A stretch of 64,000 bases of DNA from Conchocele bisecta (GCA_029237695.1 CM055265.1:111526773-111590772), one strand, 5' to 3'. Positions 11,836 to 23,839 are shown, numbered from the stretch's first letter. Made by a program: numbers and translations. Notes: generated from the sequence alone by a model not told the origin.

Positions 11836-13400
11836 TCCCTGGACAGCCTGCTGCTTCCGGTAGGAAGACGTTCTTGTCTTCGGTTGGTCTTCGTTCTACG
11901 TGTTCACGTAAGTCGAGGAGTCGATCTCGTCGTAGGTCAGGATTGTGTTAGCTCTTCGATTTCGGGTTCGGAGTTTAGATCTTGTTCTTCCTTTTCCTCG
12001 AGGTCATTCTCAGGTTTTGGAACAGGTTCATCTAGATCTCGTTCTCCTGTTCGTCGTAGGAGACGGTTGTATAGGGCTTCTACATGTAGTACTAGCTTCG
12101 GCAGTACATATACTATTTGGAACGATACAGTACAGTTCTGTTGAATCAGATTCCACGTATGTGGTAGATGACTGCCAGTCTAGGGTTGCTGCGGCAGGTG
12201 CTTATCACATTCACCCGGTCACAACGTACCCTAACTCTCGCAGGAGAGGTGCCGGTATTGTGTTACGGGCACCGGGCACCGGGCAGGCACCGGGTACCGG
12301 GCACCGGGGTAGCAACTATTTCTGACCGGGGTGTTCGTGGGTTCGTATCCTGTGTACATATTTTGTTTTTGTATCCGGCTCCTCGAGATCTAGCTCTTCC
12401 GTTCTCGGAGGAGACGGTCGAGGTGGGTATTGGACGCCGTGGTGCTTTTGGCTCCGTACTTGTCTGGCCTGCTCCTTATTCGAGTGTATATGAGTTCGAA
12501 TTCCCAGTCTATATTCAGGACTCGACACGCGATAGAGTTATGATGGTTCAGTTGGCTAAGATTCTGGAGTTCCTGTCTAAGTCCTAGTACTTAGTGGGTT
12601 TGTCGGCTCTTTCACAGCTGGTGGTTTTGCCAGTGGAGCCTCCCATATGGGTACTTCCTCGGATGGCTGTTGTGAGGCTGATTCGGTGGTGGTGGAATTG
12701 CCGGAGTTGTCGTGGTTTCATTTCTCTCCTACAGTAGGGCTTCTTGTTACGTACATTGGGGAGCTTTAGGTAGGATTTGGCCACTGCGGGGTTCCTAGTG
12801 CCCAAAACTTTGATCGCCACATGGGGCTGGGGTCTAAGTTCTACATGCCCCTCTATGCGGTATGGTTTTTGAGATCTCCGTTTCTGGACAAGGACGCCGC
12901 AGCGTTTGGGATATCTTCGGCTCCTGGTCCTGGTTCGCGTTTGCGAAGGCATGGGTGTAGGCTGTTAAGTCGATTGTGGCTATGCCAACTTTCGATTTAT
13001 GTTTGAATCAGTATGATTCATCGTCTCTGGACGCAGTGCTTCAGTCGGCGATTTGTGCCGCTAAGCCTCTTGTCAACATGTCTTTGGAGTTTTCTATGGA
13101 CATGCTCTTGTCCAGGTGAGACGCAGTGATAGCCGGCTCATTTTTTTTCTTGAACGGTCCTGCCATAGTTTTGCTTCGTTCGCCTCTTTTGACCTCTGAT
13201 AAATTGTGCGATCGAACGGCCAAGGGCAGCTACGGTACCGATGGTCCTTCCTGCTGCTCCTTCTTGTCTACCTCCTGTGGGGTCGTTTCCCCTGACGGGG
13301 GTATTTTCAAGGGTTAAGTAGAGTCTCTCTCTTGAAGTATAGTGCTATAGAGGAAGTTCGGGACGTGGTCGGAGCGCCATTTGCCCGGTAGACTGGGTTG

Positions 13401-13502
13401 TTTCCATTAGATCTGCGGGTCTCGTACTTCCACGTGCCCTTCCGCAGATGCTCTCGGAAGTTTAAGTTGTTTCCGAGTATTGTGTCTTTTAGTTCCGTGT
13501 GA
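13401..13502 (+). pseudogene. DIRS reverse transcriptase remnant
   Basis: One frame reads F-P-L-D-L-R-V-S-Y-F-H-V-P-F-R-R-C-S-R-K-F then a TGA. This matches the DIRS/Ngaro palm motif of the form DLKDAYFHVPI...SRKYLRF, where the aspartate is catalytic. Flanking frames are broken, so only this block is recognisable. Confidence 0.7.
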
Positions 13503-13929
13503 TACGGTATCTGGCGGTGGTATGGGGTTTGTTACTCTTCTAGGTTCTTTTCCTATCTAGAGTAGTCGTAGTTGGTTCCCACACAGGATTTTTCTTAGGT
13601 GGGAATGAGCTTATTGAACCGATCTATCAGTCATCATAGTACCTTTGGACAGGGTGCGTGGCATCTTGATTTAGTTTCCGGGTACTGGTCAGAGGTTCTC
13701 TGTCAGCTAGGAAATTTCTGCACTCCTGGACTTTCGGGGTGCAGAATAGGGGAAGGTTATGTCTGCGACCTCCAGTATTACTTACTAGGGCTATGGAGGC
13801 CGCACCCCGATCCTTTGGATCGGTCTCTGCCTAGGATCACCATCTTCCTACGTTGTATCAGATGGTGGGCAGTGGAGGTCTGGTTCCTACAGGGATTTCC
13901 CATACTGTTACCTCCTCCTACCTACTCGC

Positions 13930-14137
13930 TTTCTGTCCACAGACGCGTCGTGAGAATGCTGGGGGGCTCAATTGGAGCCCCTACATCGGTGTGTTTCGGG
14001 TTGGTGGTCAGTGCAGGAAACTCAGGGACACATCAACATGTTTTAGCTTTTGGCAGTGTTCCGGGGGTTGACAGCGGCGGATTCTGTTCTGCACGGACAG
14101 GTGGTTATGGTTTCTGCGGTCATCTCCGGTTCTGACG
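13930..14137 (+). pseudogene. DIRS RNase H remnant
   Basis: The frame from 13930 shows STDAS, then WGAQLEPL, GWWSVQETQGHINM and LLAVFRGLTA. This is the order TDAS..GWGA..G.WS..E...HIN.LEL.AV seen in RNase H domains of DIRS-type retroelements. Two stops fall inside: TGA at 13951-13953 and TAG at 14044-14046, the latter where the conserved glutamate of the LEL motif is expected. It follows the reverse transcriptase remnant by about 430 bp. Confidence 0.75.
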
Positions 14138-17056
14138 GAATGGCTTCTGCATCCGTTGGTGTCCAGTGCTATCTTGTCCGGATGGGGGTATCCATTTGTG
14201 GATTTGTTGCGGCAAGGCTCAAACGTCGGTTTTATTTTTTCCACTGTTTGCGCCCACGTACCGATTCGGACTTTTCAATTTACTCGTTCCAGTATAACTT
14301 CGGACCCATGTACTGCATGTTGGACATTGCTAAGGAAGTGATTTGAGATACCAACTGTTCGTGTTTATAAGATCGCATGTAATTCACTCAAATTGTAATT
14401 ATTATAAACAAGCGTCCGTTAATGATTATGGCATTTACGGCTCGATTCATGTCCGGCAAATAAATTGGCTATTAACAAGAGTATTTTTGTGATTTCACGT
14501 CACACTGTCGTTAATTGGTTGACCACGGCTTACGTGGTCGGCTTTGACGGTATTCCGCGATTGTAACAACGGTTACCGGCGGCATGTTTTGATCACTTTG
14601 TATGTGTGAAAAACTTACCTGTGCCAATTAAGTTTGACCAGACTTTACGACGCCCGCTGTTCAAATTGCATATCGACATTACAGTATAATGTGTAGGAAT
14701 TATACCATCGGGACTTGTTTTCCACATCGATATAAACGAAATGTCGACATTTCCGATATCGATATCAGGTATGTAATGTATGAGTTTATATAGCAGTTCG
14801 GCCGGGACCACTAGCGTACATCGACATAAGCAGGTATATCGATGTAAGCAATGTCGACATAACGCGTATCGACTGTATATACAACATGCTGTTGTCACTC
14901 CATCATTTCTGAAGCAATTGGGTATTTCAAAATGTTAATTGTGTTAAATAGAAGCACACTACTGTTTACACATCAGCAGTTTCTCCTATGAACCGAGATT
15001 TCTCCCTCAGATACTTTATCCCTTCTCACATGATCTGGAATCAGTTGTGGTTCGGGCCTCCCTCCGTCACGTCTGTCAGCGGACAGTGGTTCACACTTTC
15101 TGTCCAGTCCGTGCGATGAAGCATTAGGTTCGGAAGAATTAGGACATCCGGTCCGACCGTAAAGTTTCTTATTACCAATTTTAAGCCAACGGGAGGTATC
15201 GCAATCCTTTGTCTTCCGTTGGATAGATAGGGCCATTACTTGAGTTTATTCTACAGTAAGTGGTTCTGCAGCTGAGTTGTTTAGGCCCTAAATGCACGAG
15301 GTGCATGTAGTCTCAACTTCTTTCTATGATCGCTCTCTGCACTGGCAGGAGATGCGTAACTGCCAACTGTTACGATTTTTCCGTATTTATTCCGGGAAAT
15401 ACGTTAGATAGACGGTAGTACGGATTACAATTAAAAGTACGATTTTTGATGGCGCGGGTATATCTGGATATAATTATTTCGTTTAAATACAATTCTGCCA
15501 ATAATCCTATTGTTTTATTTACCCGTAATCATATTCGTCTAGGCGATTACCATTTGATATTCCAGCGCTCAGAGATATTGATTTATTCATCACGTAATTC
15601 GTATAATGTCTGATCTAAGCGTGCAGCCAACGTATTTGGGGATTGTTTTATCGGAAGAAGTTAGGACAACACATCTGTTCATCTATGATTACAGCGAGAC
15701 ATGGCCCAATTTGGTCCTGTCACAGCGCGGTGATGTTTTTGCGTCTTGCAATCAGTGTTATTGTAGTTATTCGGGTGCTCATGGTAGCCGAAACTTGGGC
15801 CAAGGCTATATTTAACTTATTTTATGCATATAAGTGAGTACTGATTTGTGTTCCGGAATACATATGTGGTGTTCCGGAAAGTAACCCCCTTTTCTCTCCA
15901 TGTTCCTCATGTGACCGACATGGGGTTGGCAATCTCAGGGAGATGTTTAAGAACTGGGTCCGTTAGTAGCAGCGGGTGCAGTTGTGGGTTTATCAGCCGG
16001 TAGCATCAAGTTTAGGAGGCTGTTTGGATCTACCTGTTCGCGATAGTCTGCGATTTTTTCTGATTACCCGATTATTCGGTTTTTGTCTTTACAGTCCAGT
16101 GGAATCCTGGGGGTTGGTAAGTGTGACTCACCTCTCGATGAACTTCACTTGCTTTTGTTGATGAACGGGGATCTGTGGTGATCTATGGTTCTTACGGTTC
16201 ATCACGCTGGCCCAGGAGGCATTGTTTTGTACATGTTTCAATTAGGGCGAGGCTACCTATCTTGTTTGTAGCAGTGTTGTTGCAAAAGGATAGTGTTTCA
16301 CTTTGGGTTAATGATTCTATTCTCTTTGTCTACTATACATGGGTTTATAGGTATACAGGGGTCGACACTCGCAGTGTCCCGGGATCCCGAGGATTCCTGT
16401 TTTGTAGGAGGAATCACTGCATTTTCAAGATAATCCCATTCAACATAATGTAACAATAGGGATGTCCATGCTGCGGAATCCCTGGGCCAAAAGTTAGTGT
16501 CAAACCCTGGTATAGGTTTTGATCTGGCTTTAGGGCCAGTTTAACTCCTCAGCACTTGCTTGTTAGGATGACCTTAGTGCTTAGGGCGTTTTATACTGTG
16601 TTCTCGATATGTACGAGTCATGTGTCGTCATGAGACTATGTATAGACTTTGAGTATATCTCAGTTGAGCTATTGCGTGTGAAGGGCCGGAGCGACTACAT
16701 TCGCCAGGGCTTCGTCTGGTAGCAGCAGCTATACCATGAGTATTCTCCGGCGCTTCTAACCAAGTATAGCAGGTTGGAGTCTACGAGTCGTCCTACGAGA
16801 CTAGCGTGGTGGTGCTTGTCTTTATCCACCTCTCATCTACTTTCGTAGAAAAGGGGGGGGGGGGGGGGGGGGGGGCCCGCTTTGGGCGCCCCTATGATTC
16901 TAGGGTGAGACCATGTTATTACTATATAGGTAACACCCAAGTTTGTACCTAGGCCAAATATTTTTGTCTGTTTTGAGGGTTTTTAATCTGCCTTACCATT
17001 CCGGTCGAGTATGAGTAGTGAGAATACCTCCCACCATCACTACGAATTCTTGCAAA
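14138..17056. other. DIRS interior without recognisable domain; poly-G tract
   Basis: The methyltransferase or tyrosine recombinase expected here was not identified. Secondary repeats are present: a pogo-like end near 14820-14878 (inverse of CAGTCGATACGCG), a piece of the GAGCTCC foldback family at 14880-14990, a left-end relative of the 2938 element at 15361, and a run of 23 G at 16853-16875. Confidence 0.5.
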
Positions 17057-17136
17057 CCATTCAGGTTAGTTTGAAGACATAAAAATGGAAAATTATTTCT
17101 AATTTTAGTTTTTATTATTCATACTCACCTGAATGG
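17057..17136 (-). repeat. DIRS internal complementary region
   Basis: Positions 17057-17085 are the exact complement of 10607-10635, and 17086-17136 the exact complement of 17411-17461. The two outer ends are therefore represented head to tail, as in the circular-junction template of DIRS elements. Confidence 0.92.
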
Positions 17137-17270
17137 TAAGGTAGACCCTCCTCCCGTCCCCGCTTGATGGTTTTATCTTCTCCCTACTTAGTATACTTCA
17201 GGCTATTTTACTAGCATTTTTTTTCATTTCCATATGGAAATGATTAACTTTTTGAAGCTGTATACCTAAC

Positions 17271-17420
17271 AATAATAGGAGGAGTTTAAATAGCGGACTA
17301 GCCAATTGGCTGTGGGTAGAGCGGAATGGTCTATGGTGGGTTATTTGAGTGATTAGAGTAGGCAGATTTTTATTATTAGGACGATTTCATAGCAACCTAT
17401 CTGTTTGCAACCATTCAGGT
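17271..17420 (-). repeat. DIRS right inverted terminal repeat
   Basis: Inverse copy of 10626-10775. Outside it, 17421-17461 is a right-end extension present only here and, in complement, in the ICR. Confidence 0.9.
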
Positions 17421-17869
17421 GAGTATGAATAATAAAAACTAAAATTAGAAATAATTTTCCATATTAATTGTAATACTTAAATCCAATTCACCAGATAATC
17501 CAAGTAGCGTGTGTAAAAATCGATCACTCCATGCTAACACGGTGTTGCCAGTAGCCGTGTCCGCTTGGTGAGACATCATGTTGTTTTTTTAACTGACACA
17601 GATTTCGGACGAGCGGGTAGACAGACGCACGCGGGTCATTGTTATCACGATGACTAGCGAAGTCTGTCTGTCCTGTCCATCCGTACGTTTGAAATAAATG
17701 CTTACAACAAGATCACCTTTTTTTTGCCACACGCAAGAATCAAACTGTCAAACCAATACTCCATTCACCGATTTACATTATTATATACACGTAAACGCGG
17801 GTCTGCCTCTACCAGTATTACCACCCACATTGCATCGTTTTTTTTTTTATCATAATTTTACGTATTAAA

Positions 17870-18620
17870 CTGACAATTCCAGATCTGCTCTGAAATTTAT
17901 GTCACTTTCAACGTCATTTACGGAAGATACTGATGGGACAGATTTTGAAAATCAATATCGGCAAAATACGATGATGTCTGCTCCGAAATTTATGTCCGTT
18001 TTCAACGTAATACAGAAGTCGATTGTATTTTAATATCTGCCACGAATTTGAATTCCAAATCCGAGACTCGATTACACCCGACACATATTACACACAAAAT
18101 TCTTTGTGTAAAAATAAATCGATAACGCTCAGCCGTGTCAAATGCCAGGTGTTTATCTGATGACATCAATCAGCACGAGGCTGTAAACTGTGTGACCTTC
18201 AGGCTATGTTTTGAAATTGAACTGATTGGTCAATACGTCGTTTGATCTGTGCCTCAAACGTTGAGGAACGTGCAACTTTTACCCTCGCATCAAGGGGCAA
18301 AATAACCAATTACATGCCGAGGAGGCGCTATTATGTTTGCGGAAAATCCTAAATATTTTCCTTCTATGCGCTCAGAAGTATACATCGCGACCACCATTTG
18401 AACCGTCTAGTCGAGACTGTTCAAATGAGTGGTCACAACATGTACTTTCATTGAGAAATAAAAAAATCATACCCGTAAAGGTGTATTCCGTCAATTTCTG
18501 AAAGGAATGGGTTAAAGATACACTCGCTATTATACGCAGATCTGTCGCCATATTCGCCGATATTGATTTCGAAAATATTTCCCGTAAATGGTGGTGAAAA
18601 GTTGACACAAAATTCAGAGT
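17870..18620. repeat. Dispersed repeat, copy 1
   Basis: It is directly repeated at 23840-24370: both contain AGCACGAGGCTGTAAACTGT, AGGCTATGTTTTGAAATTG and CGCAGATCTGTCGCCATATT. It includes one member of the TATGTTGCGACCAC palindrome family at about 18398-18440. No coding capacity was recognised. Confidence 0.75.
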
Positions 18621-20540
18621 TCATGTGGAATTGTTCGTGACATTAGATATGAAAGGAATGTTGGGTCGCAGCGTAATCGTCTGGTGATATGTGCGGTCTG
18701 GTTTCTGGCAGACTTAAAAATAAAATCGGGACCTTGTCGTATTCTTTGATGTTACAGTTATGATCGCGGATTCGTGGTAAGGAAGTAAATACATTTTCAT
18801 TGGTTGCATAAATTATTGGACGAAATACTTGAATTAATGTGCGCGTGTCATTTGTGTTTACAATAACACCGGTATGGATTAATTTGCTGATTCTTATGTG
18901 TTTCACCGAAAGGACCCGGGCCAGTTGTGTTACCGTAATACTTGTACATATACGTATATTAATTATTGCAAATTCAACACATTTTTTTTGCTGTCCGAAA
19001 ACTTAGGGTTAACAAAATGTCCGAATTTTTAGAGACACAAACAATAATTATTTTCTTGAAAAATAAGGGTATCCGAATATTTAGGGTGTCCGAAAACATA
19101 GGGTCAGTACGGTACTATTTCATTAAAAGGCAAAATTCAATGTCGATAGCTTTTGCCTCTCAACCCAACAATGTAGGAATTACCAAAAAATGGTGCATAT
19201 CAGCTGAATTCATTTTCACTGCGCATACCAGGGCACACGATCTATTGGCGATGTTGACGCTTACAGTTAATATAATCACATGCTCAGCAGCATGCATCAG
19301 CCAATACAAACGCTTGTTACATCAAATCTGAACAAAATCAGCCAAGCAGAAGTTGTTAAGACACATTTGATTCACTGTGTGTGATCGGCCAAATCGGACA
19401 AATTACGAGATCAGCGCAATGAGAATTCACATTTTTTCCAGACATTTTTATGCGTCTTGGAGCAATTTAATGCGCCAATGGTGCGGCCTAGTATTGAAGA
19501 TCCGATGAACAATCAAATGAATTTTGAGTGACAAACAACCATCAAAGAATTGAATAAATCACGTCAAATAATTAATCTGTTTACGTAAAATTCGCTTTGA
19601 GTACTCAACACACGTGTACACAACGTATTGTTTAGCGACCAAAATGACGACGCCGTGATTTCAACTTTGATGGCATGTCAATGAACTCAAAGAGCAGCGA
19701 TCTCTTTGATGTTGCGTAGTTGTGCCATTGAAAACATTGGCATGTGCAGCCTATCGCGGACATGTGTACAAATTCATAATTGACTCCTACAATTTACCGC
19801 ATTTCAAATTTTTTGCGGATAATTAGAAGAAAAATGCTGTCGAATGTTGACAGAAATTGCGGGACATATAGTGGTGAATCTGGCATGGGCACCGGCATGT
19901 TTACGTTATTTACGGAGAATAATCATGTATCCAATTTCTAGTATGTATTTCTGTGTACTGGATCTTTTTGTGTGAAAATCACCTACTTAGCCTCGTGACT
20001 GAATGTCACCGGTGCCATCAGACTGTGCGTGTTGTGCTAATGCCGATCTTGGTCGTGAATAGAGGTGGTGATGATAGACGCATTGATAGATACACAAAAT
20101 ACAAAACGTTACTTTTTTCACGATCAGGTTTCTAAATATAATTATTGGACTGTTAGTAGCTGATCCACGTATTGCCTGGGCACTTACCGACAGACAGCCT
20201 TACATAAACACTGACAAATGTGACGTCATAACTTACCTGTTTTACCATAATAACACTAAGAATAATAACGAATTTGCTGTGGGACGATTAGATATGAGGA
20301 TACATTGGTTTGGAAAATGGAGACAATTTGATACTGGGACGATCTGGTATGGGGCTGATTTTACCTGGTACTGGATTGACCATATAATCAAGTCGGACCC
20401 GGAAATAACTTTGTAAGCGTAAACAAACTTGGCGGAACGTTTTTAAATCATGAAAAAGTGACATTTATGCTAATTGCTAGGAAATGGTCAGCGAAGAGTG
20501 ATATTGTTTAAATTAATAGAATTTGCGTTTTGCCATTCTG
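18621..20540. other. No gene seen
   Basis: AT-rich sequence with four TGTCCGAA...TAGGG words at 18990-19110. No coding or RNA gene signal was found. Confidence 0.45.
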
Positions 20541-20836
20541 GAAAACTCTACTAGTCCAAAGGACTAGCCAGCTTTCGAAATGAGGTAGTCCTCCAGCAAA
20601 TCAAGTGGGCACCGGACTATGGGACTAGCGTTGGTGTTGAACCCTGCGTTGATTGGGACTAGCGTTGGTGTCGAACCCTGCGTTGATGAGTGCTATATTC
20701 GGTGTAAAACTACATTCATCTATTATTCTACTATAAAATAAAGTTCTATATATAAATTTTAAACACTACATTTAATAACATTACAAGTATGTAATTAAGA
20801 TTTAAAATGCATTGAAAAGTGGTACTTGTTTGGTTC

Positions 20837-21940
20837 TTTTTAGCTCACCTGAGCGAAGCTCATGTGAGCTATTGTTACCGCAATGTGTCCGTCGTCGTCC
20901 GTGAATATTTTCAAACGTCTTCTCCTCGGTAACCATTGGGCCTATAGTCACCAAACTTCATGGTCATAGTCCTTAGGTAGGGGGATTACAAAATTGTTAA
21001 AATTACGTCATTATGTAATCCAAGATGGCCGCCGTCTAAAAATAGCACAAATTTTTCAAAAATCTTCTTCTCAAGAACCGCCAACCGGATTTCGACAAAA
21101 CTTGGTAGGAATGATCGATGTACAATGCTATGTTATTTTTGACCGAATATGGTCATGTCATGTTATATATCAAATCGAAGGTATCAATGAGGCGATCACT
21201 CTGGTGAAATTTTTGTCGAAATCGAATGGTTATGTCATCCAAGATGGCCGCCGAAAGTTCAAAAGGTTGTTCTTTTATTAGAGATTTCAAAATTCTTCTT
21301 CACATGAACCGCTTGGCCCATGGTAGCCAATCTTAAAAGTTATGGTCCATGGGTGAAGCCTTTTCAGATTTGTTAAAATGGAGGTCATCGCTAATCCAAG
21401 ACGGCCGCTGTCTAAAAATGGCATAAATTTTTAAAAAATCTTCTTCTCATGAACCGCTGGCCAGATTTCGACGAAACTTGGTAGGAATGATCGTTATACA
21501 ATGCTCTTTCAAATTTGTGAAAATGGTGACCACGGGGTCAAAAATGGGTGTGGCCCTTGGGGTCAATATGCAAACCGAATATGCTCATGTCATATATCAA
21601 ATTGAAGGTATCGATGAGGTGATTGCTCTGGTGCAATATTTGTCTGAATCGGATGATTATGTCATCCATGATGACCTCCAAAAGGTCCATTTATTCAAGA
21701 TTTGGAACGTCTTTTTCTCGGGAACCACATGGCCGATGCTGGCCAAACTTCATAGTAAGTCAAGATCCTTGGGTGATGCATTTTCAGATTTGGTAAAATG
21801 AGAGTCGTCGCTTAATCCAAGATGACTGCCATCTAACAATAGCACAATCTTTTTAAAACACTTATGAACTCAACGTCACATTCTCCTCTGGTGTTCATGG
21901 AGTCAGGTGAGCGAATTAGAGCCATCATGGCCCTCTTGTT
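20837..21940. mobile_element. AGCTC...CTTGTT dispersed element
   Basis: The left end TTTTTAGCTCACCTGAGCGA begins a hairpin (AGCTCA..TGTGAGCT). The right end carries GAGCCATCATGGCCCTC and finishes CTTGTT. Internally, a block with GTAGGAATGATCG and CTTCTTCTC repeats about 380 bp apart (21026; 21405). A partial relative lies at 45250-45600. The ends and internal repeats resemble minisatellite-bearing non-autonomous elements described from molluscs; the transposition class is uncertain (helitron-like or pearl-like). Confidence 0.7.
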
Positions 21941-22840
21941 TAATTTCATTACAACCTACCGAGGCCTCAATCAGTAATTTATAATATTTTAACGATTCGG
22001 ACGCTAGCAAGCTCGGACCAAAACCGTTTCGGGACAACCTTGCTATTTTTTACTATGTGTAATCAACATATAAGCGAAAGTTTTTTTTATCACATATGAT
22101 ATATGAATTACTCGCATGCTCACTGTTAATATATCATTAACGGCCCTGAACGGCTCAGTATTACAATTTTCCGATTTTTTCAAACACAAAAACATGTTTG
22201 GCAACTGATTTAGTACACAAAACTAACATACACTGCCTAATAGATACATCTGAAGTCTTGAGATTTACATCTTAATCGAAATGTGAAGACAACAAAAACT
22301 TGTTTTGTGTACCACTCAGTGCAAAATGTCAATATTGACAATTTCATTTCCGTAACCCAACGGCTTCAGCTCGGAAGCGAGTCGATAAACTCCGGCTATC
22401 AGAATTCATCGGCCGCGAATCGGATAGTTGAGGAGTTGACCCGAGCATCTATCGGAAAATCGATCGGGCTTTGAAACACGCACCTGCTGTTTGTTTATCA
22501 ACACATATTGATATTTTCATCGACTACAAACTCATTTTTGTACCAAAATGAATTCAAACAGTTTCAAAGTGTGTGTAAATAGAAACCTGTTGGATTTATG
22601 TGTGTGAAAACCCAATAGGAGGCCAAATTTCGGCAACTTGAGCCGTATAGGGGCTTTAAGTTTAAACTTGGGACAAAACAATCAAACATAAATAACGAAT
22701 CTGTTACGGTCCGGAATGCTCTCGAAATTATATATAGATCACCAGGAAGGAAACTATACTAACACCGGGCAATGTAAGAACTGGCGATCCAGAGTAAACA
22801 TCTCAATTTATCCATGGAATTGCTGTGTAGAACCATTTTT
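21941..22840. other. No gene seen
   Basis: AT-rich sequence, unassigned. Confidence 0.4.
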
Positions 22841-22844
22841 GTCG

Positions 22845-23050
22845 AGCCAGCTTGCGGAAAGCGAGACATAGTGATCACAATGACGTCCGGGTGTCCCACT
22901 CATGTGGCCCCTGTGTCCCAGGTCAAGGTCAAATGACTTAGAAGTTTGCGTTAATGTTTCTGTCAAAATTTGCGTTAAAGTTTTCACATACCTACTATCT
23001 CTGTAACCGTCAGATTTGCTTGAAACTTTGTATGCTTATTGGGCATCATC
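22845..23050 (+). repeat. Head of GTCGAGCC dispersed element
   Basis: GTCGAGCCAGCTTGCGGAAA followed by GTGATCACAATGACGTCCGG recurs at 47166. Next to it begins a unit of the ~150-bp tandem repeat that resumes at 24735 (AAGGTCAAATGACTT...CATACCT). Confidence 0.65.
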
Positions 23051-23313
23051 CATACCGTATTTTGCCGTGTATTAGACGCACATTTTTACCCAGATTTTCA
23101 TCCCACAAAGATCCTGCGTCTTATACACACGTTTGGATACAGAGCATTTATTTTCCACCCCGAAATATCGACAAAAATGACCAAAAAATCATAAAATAAA
23201 GATTTGTTTCGATATTTGTTGTTGTTGTTAGTCTTTGCGGTAACATCCGCTTGAAATTGGAAAAGTAGCCTCAGATTTGTATTCTAAACAGTTCGCGCCT
23301 TTACTCGTTTTGA

Positions 23314-23428
23314 CCACAGGCATTTGGCGTGTTTCGGCTTTCATCGGTATAACTGCATATATATATATATATATATATTATATATAGCGTTATACCGACG
23401 AAAGCCGAAACACGCTGAATGCCTGTGG
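23314..23428. repeat. 40-bp palindrome arms around a TA core
   Basis: Arms 23314-23353 and 23389-23428 are inverse copies with three mismatches (both read CCACAGGCAT...GTTTCGGCTTTC). The centre is a TA run at 23356-23387. Confidence 0.9.
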
Positions 23429-23479
23429 TTTCGACGCTGTGTCACATTCGGTCAACATTTTCTCTGCCGAATCACAATC

Positions 23480-23800
23480 TGGCCTAACATTTGAATTATC
23501 TTTTTAAAACATTTACCGGGCCCATATCTGTCTGTGTCATTTTGCCATGAAAAATATTGCATGACGCCATTAACGTAAATCCCAATATGCATAATGCAAT
23601 TCCACGCAAGTTTAAAGTTATAAAACTCCATCATTAGTTTCGAAACTGTGTTTACACGATGCTGATTCGTCCAAAGTGGCAAGCCTCAGTCAGCTGACCG
23701 AAATCAAACACCGTGTGTCAACACGAAGCCATATCAAATATCAATACACTCGGTTGCTGACGTCAGTTTCGTATTCGTCACTAGACTGGTACCCTGTCTG
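23480..23800 (-). repeat. Dispersed repeat, inverse of 9020-9330
   Basis: It shares GGTACCCTGTCTGATGC, TTTACACGATGCTGATTCGT and CATAATGCAATTC with the complement of 9020-9330. A further fragment lies at 26484-26545. Confidence 0.75.
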
Positions 23801-23839
23801 ATGCATGCCTAGTGAAACAATTCGCTGCTTTCAGCGTCA

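Larger units (their letters stand above)
10607..17461 (+). mobile_element. DIRS-like retrotransposon (decayed)
   Basis: DIRS elements are tyrosine-recombinase retrotransposons with inverted terminal repeats and an internal complementary region (ICR) used in circle formation. Inverted repeats of about 150 bp lie at 10626-10775 and 17271-17420. The 80-bp ICR at 17057-17136 is the exact complement of the two outer ends joined: its first 29 bases match 10607-10635 and its last 51 match 17411-17461. Between them are a gag-like cysteine-rich ORF (11095), a reverse transcriptase remnant (13401) and an RNase H remnant (13930), in the order known for DIRS. I could not find a convincing tyrosine recombinase. 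Frames are heavily disrupted, so this copy is dead as protein, although the ends are well kept. Confidence 0.85.
5011..20680. mobile_element. Composite transposon bounded by inverted ends and 5-bp duplication
   Basis: The left end CAGGGTTCGACACTAAC at 5011 is matched in inverse at 20664-20680 (GTTGGTGTCGAACCCTG), and both ends are followed inward by AGTCC-rich text (5040-5100; 20545-20630). The 5-mer CGTTG lies directly outside both ends (5006-5010; 20681-20685), as expected of a target duplication. A 34-bp repeat of the right end puts another copy at 20613-20646. Inside lie a 162-bp array, two nested pogo-like elements and a DIRS-like retrotransposon. No transposase belonging to the outer element was found, so the ends could also be two separate solo copies. 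Confidence 0.5.

Noticed and set aside
11417..12587. Several ORFs of 100-150 codons in the DIRS element
   Set aside because: Low-complexity translations of the GC-rich minisatellite and of out-of-frame retroelement sequence.
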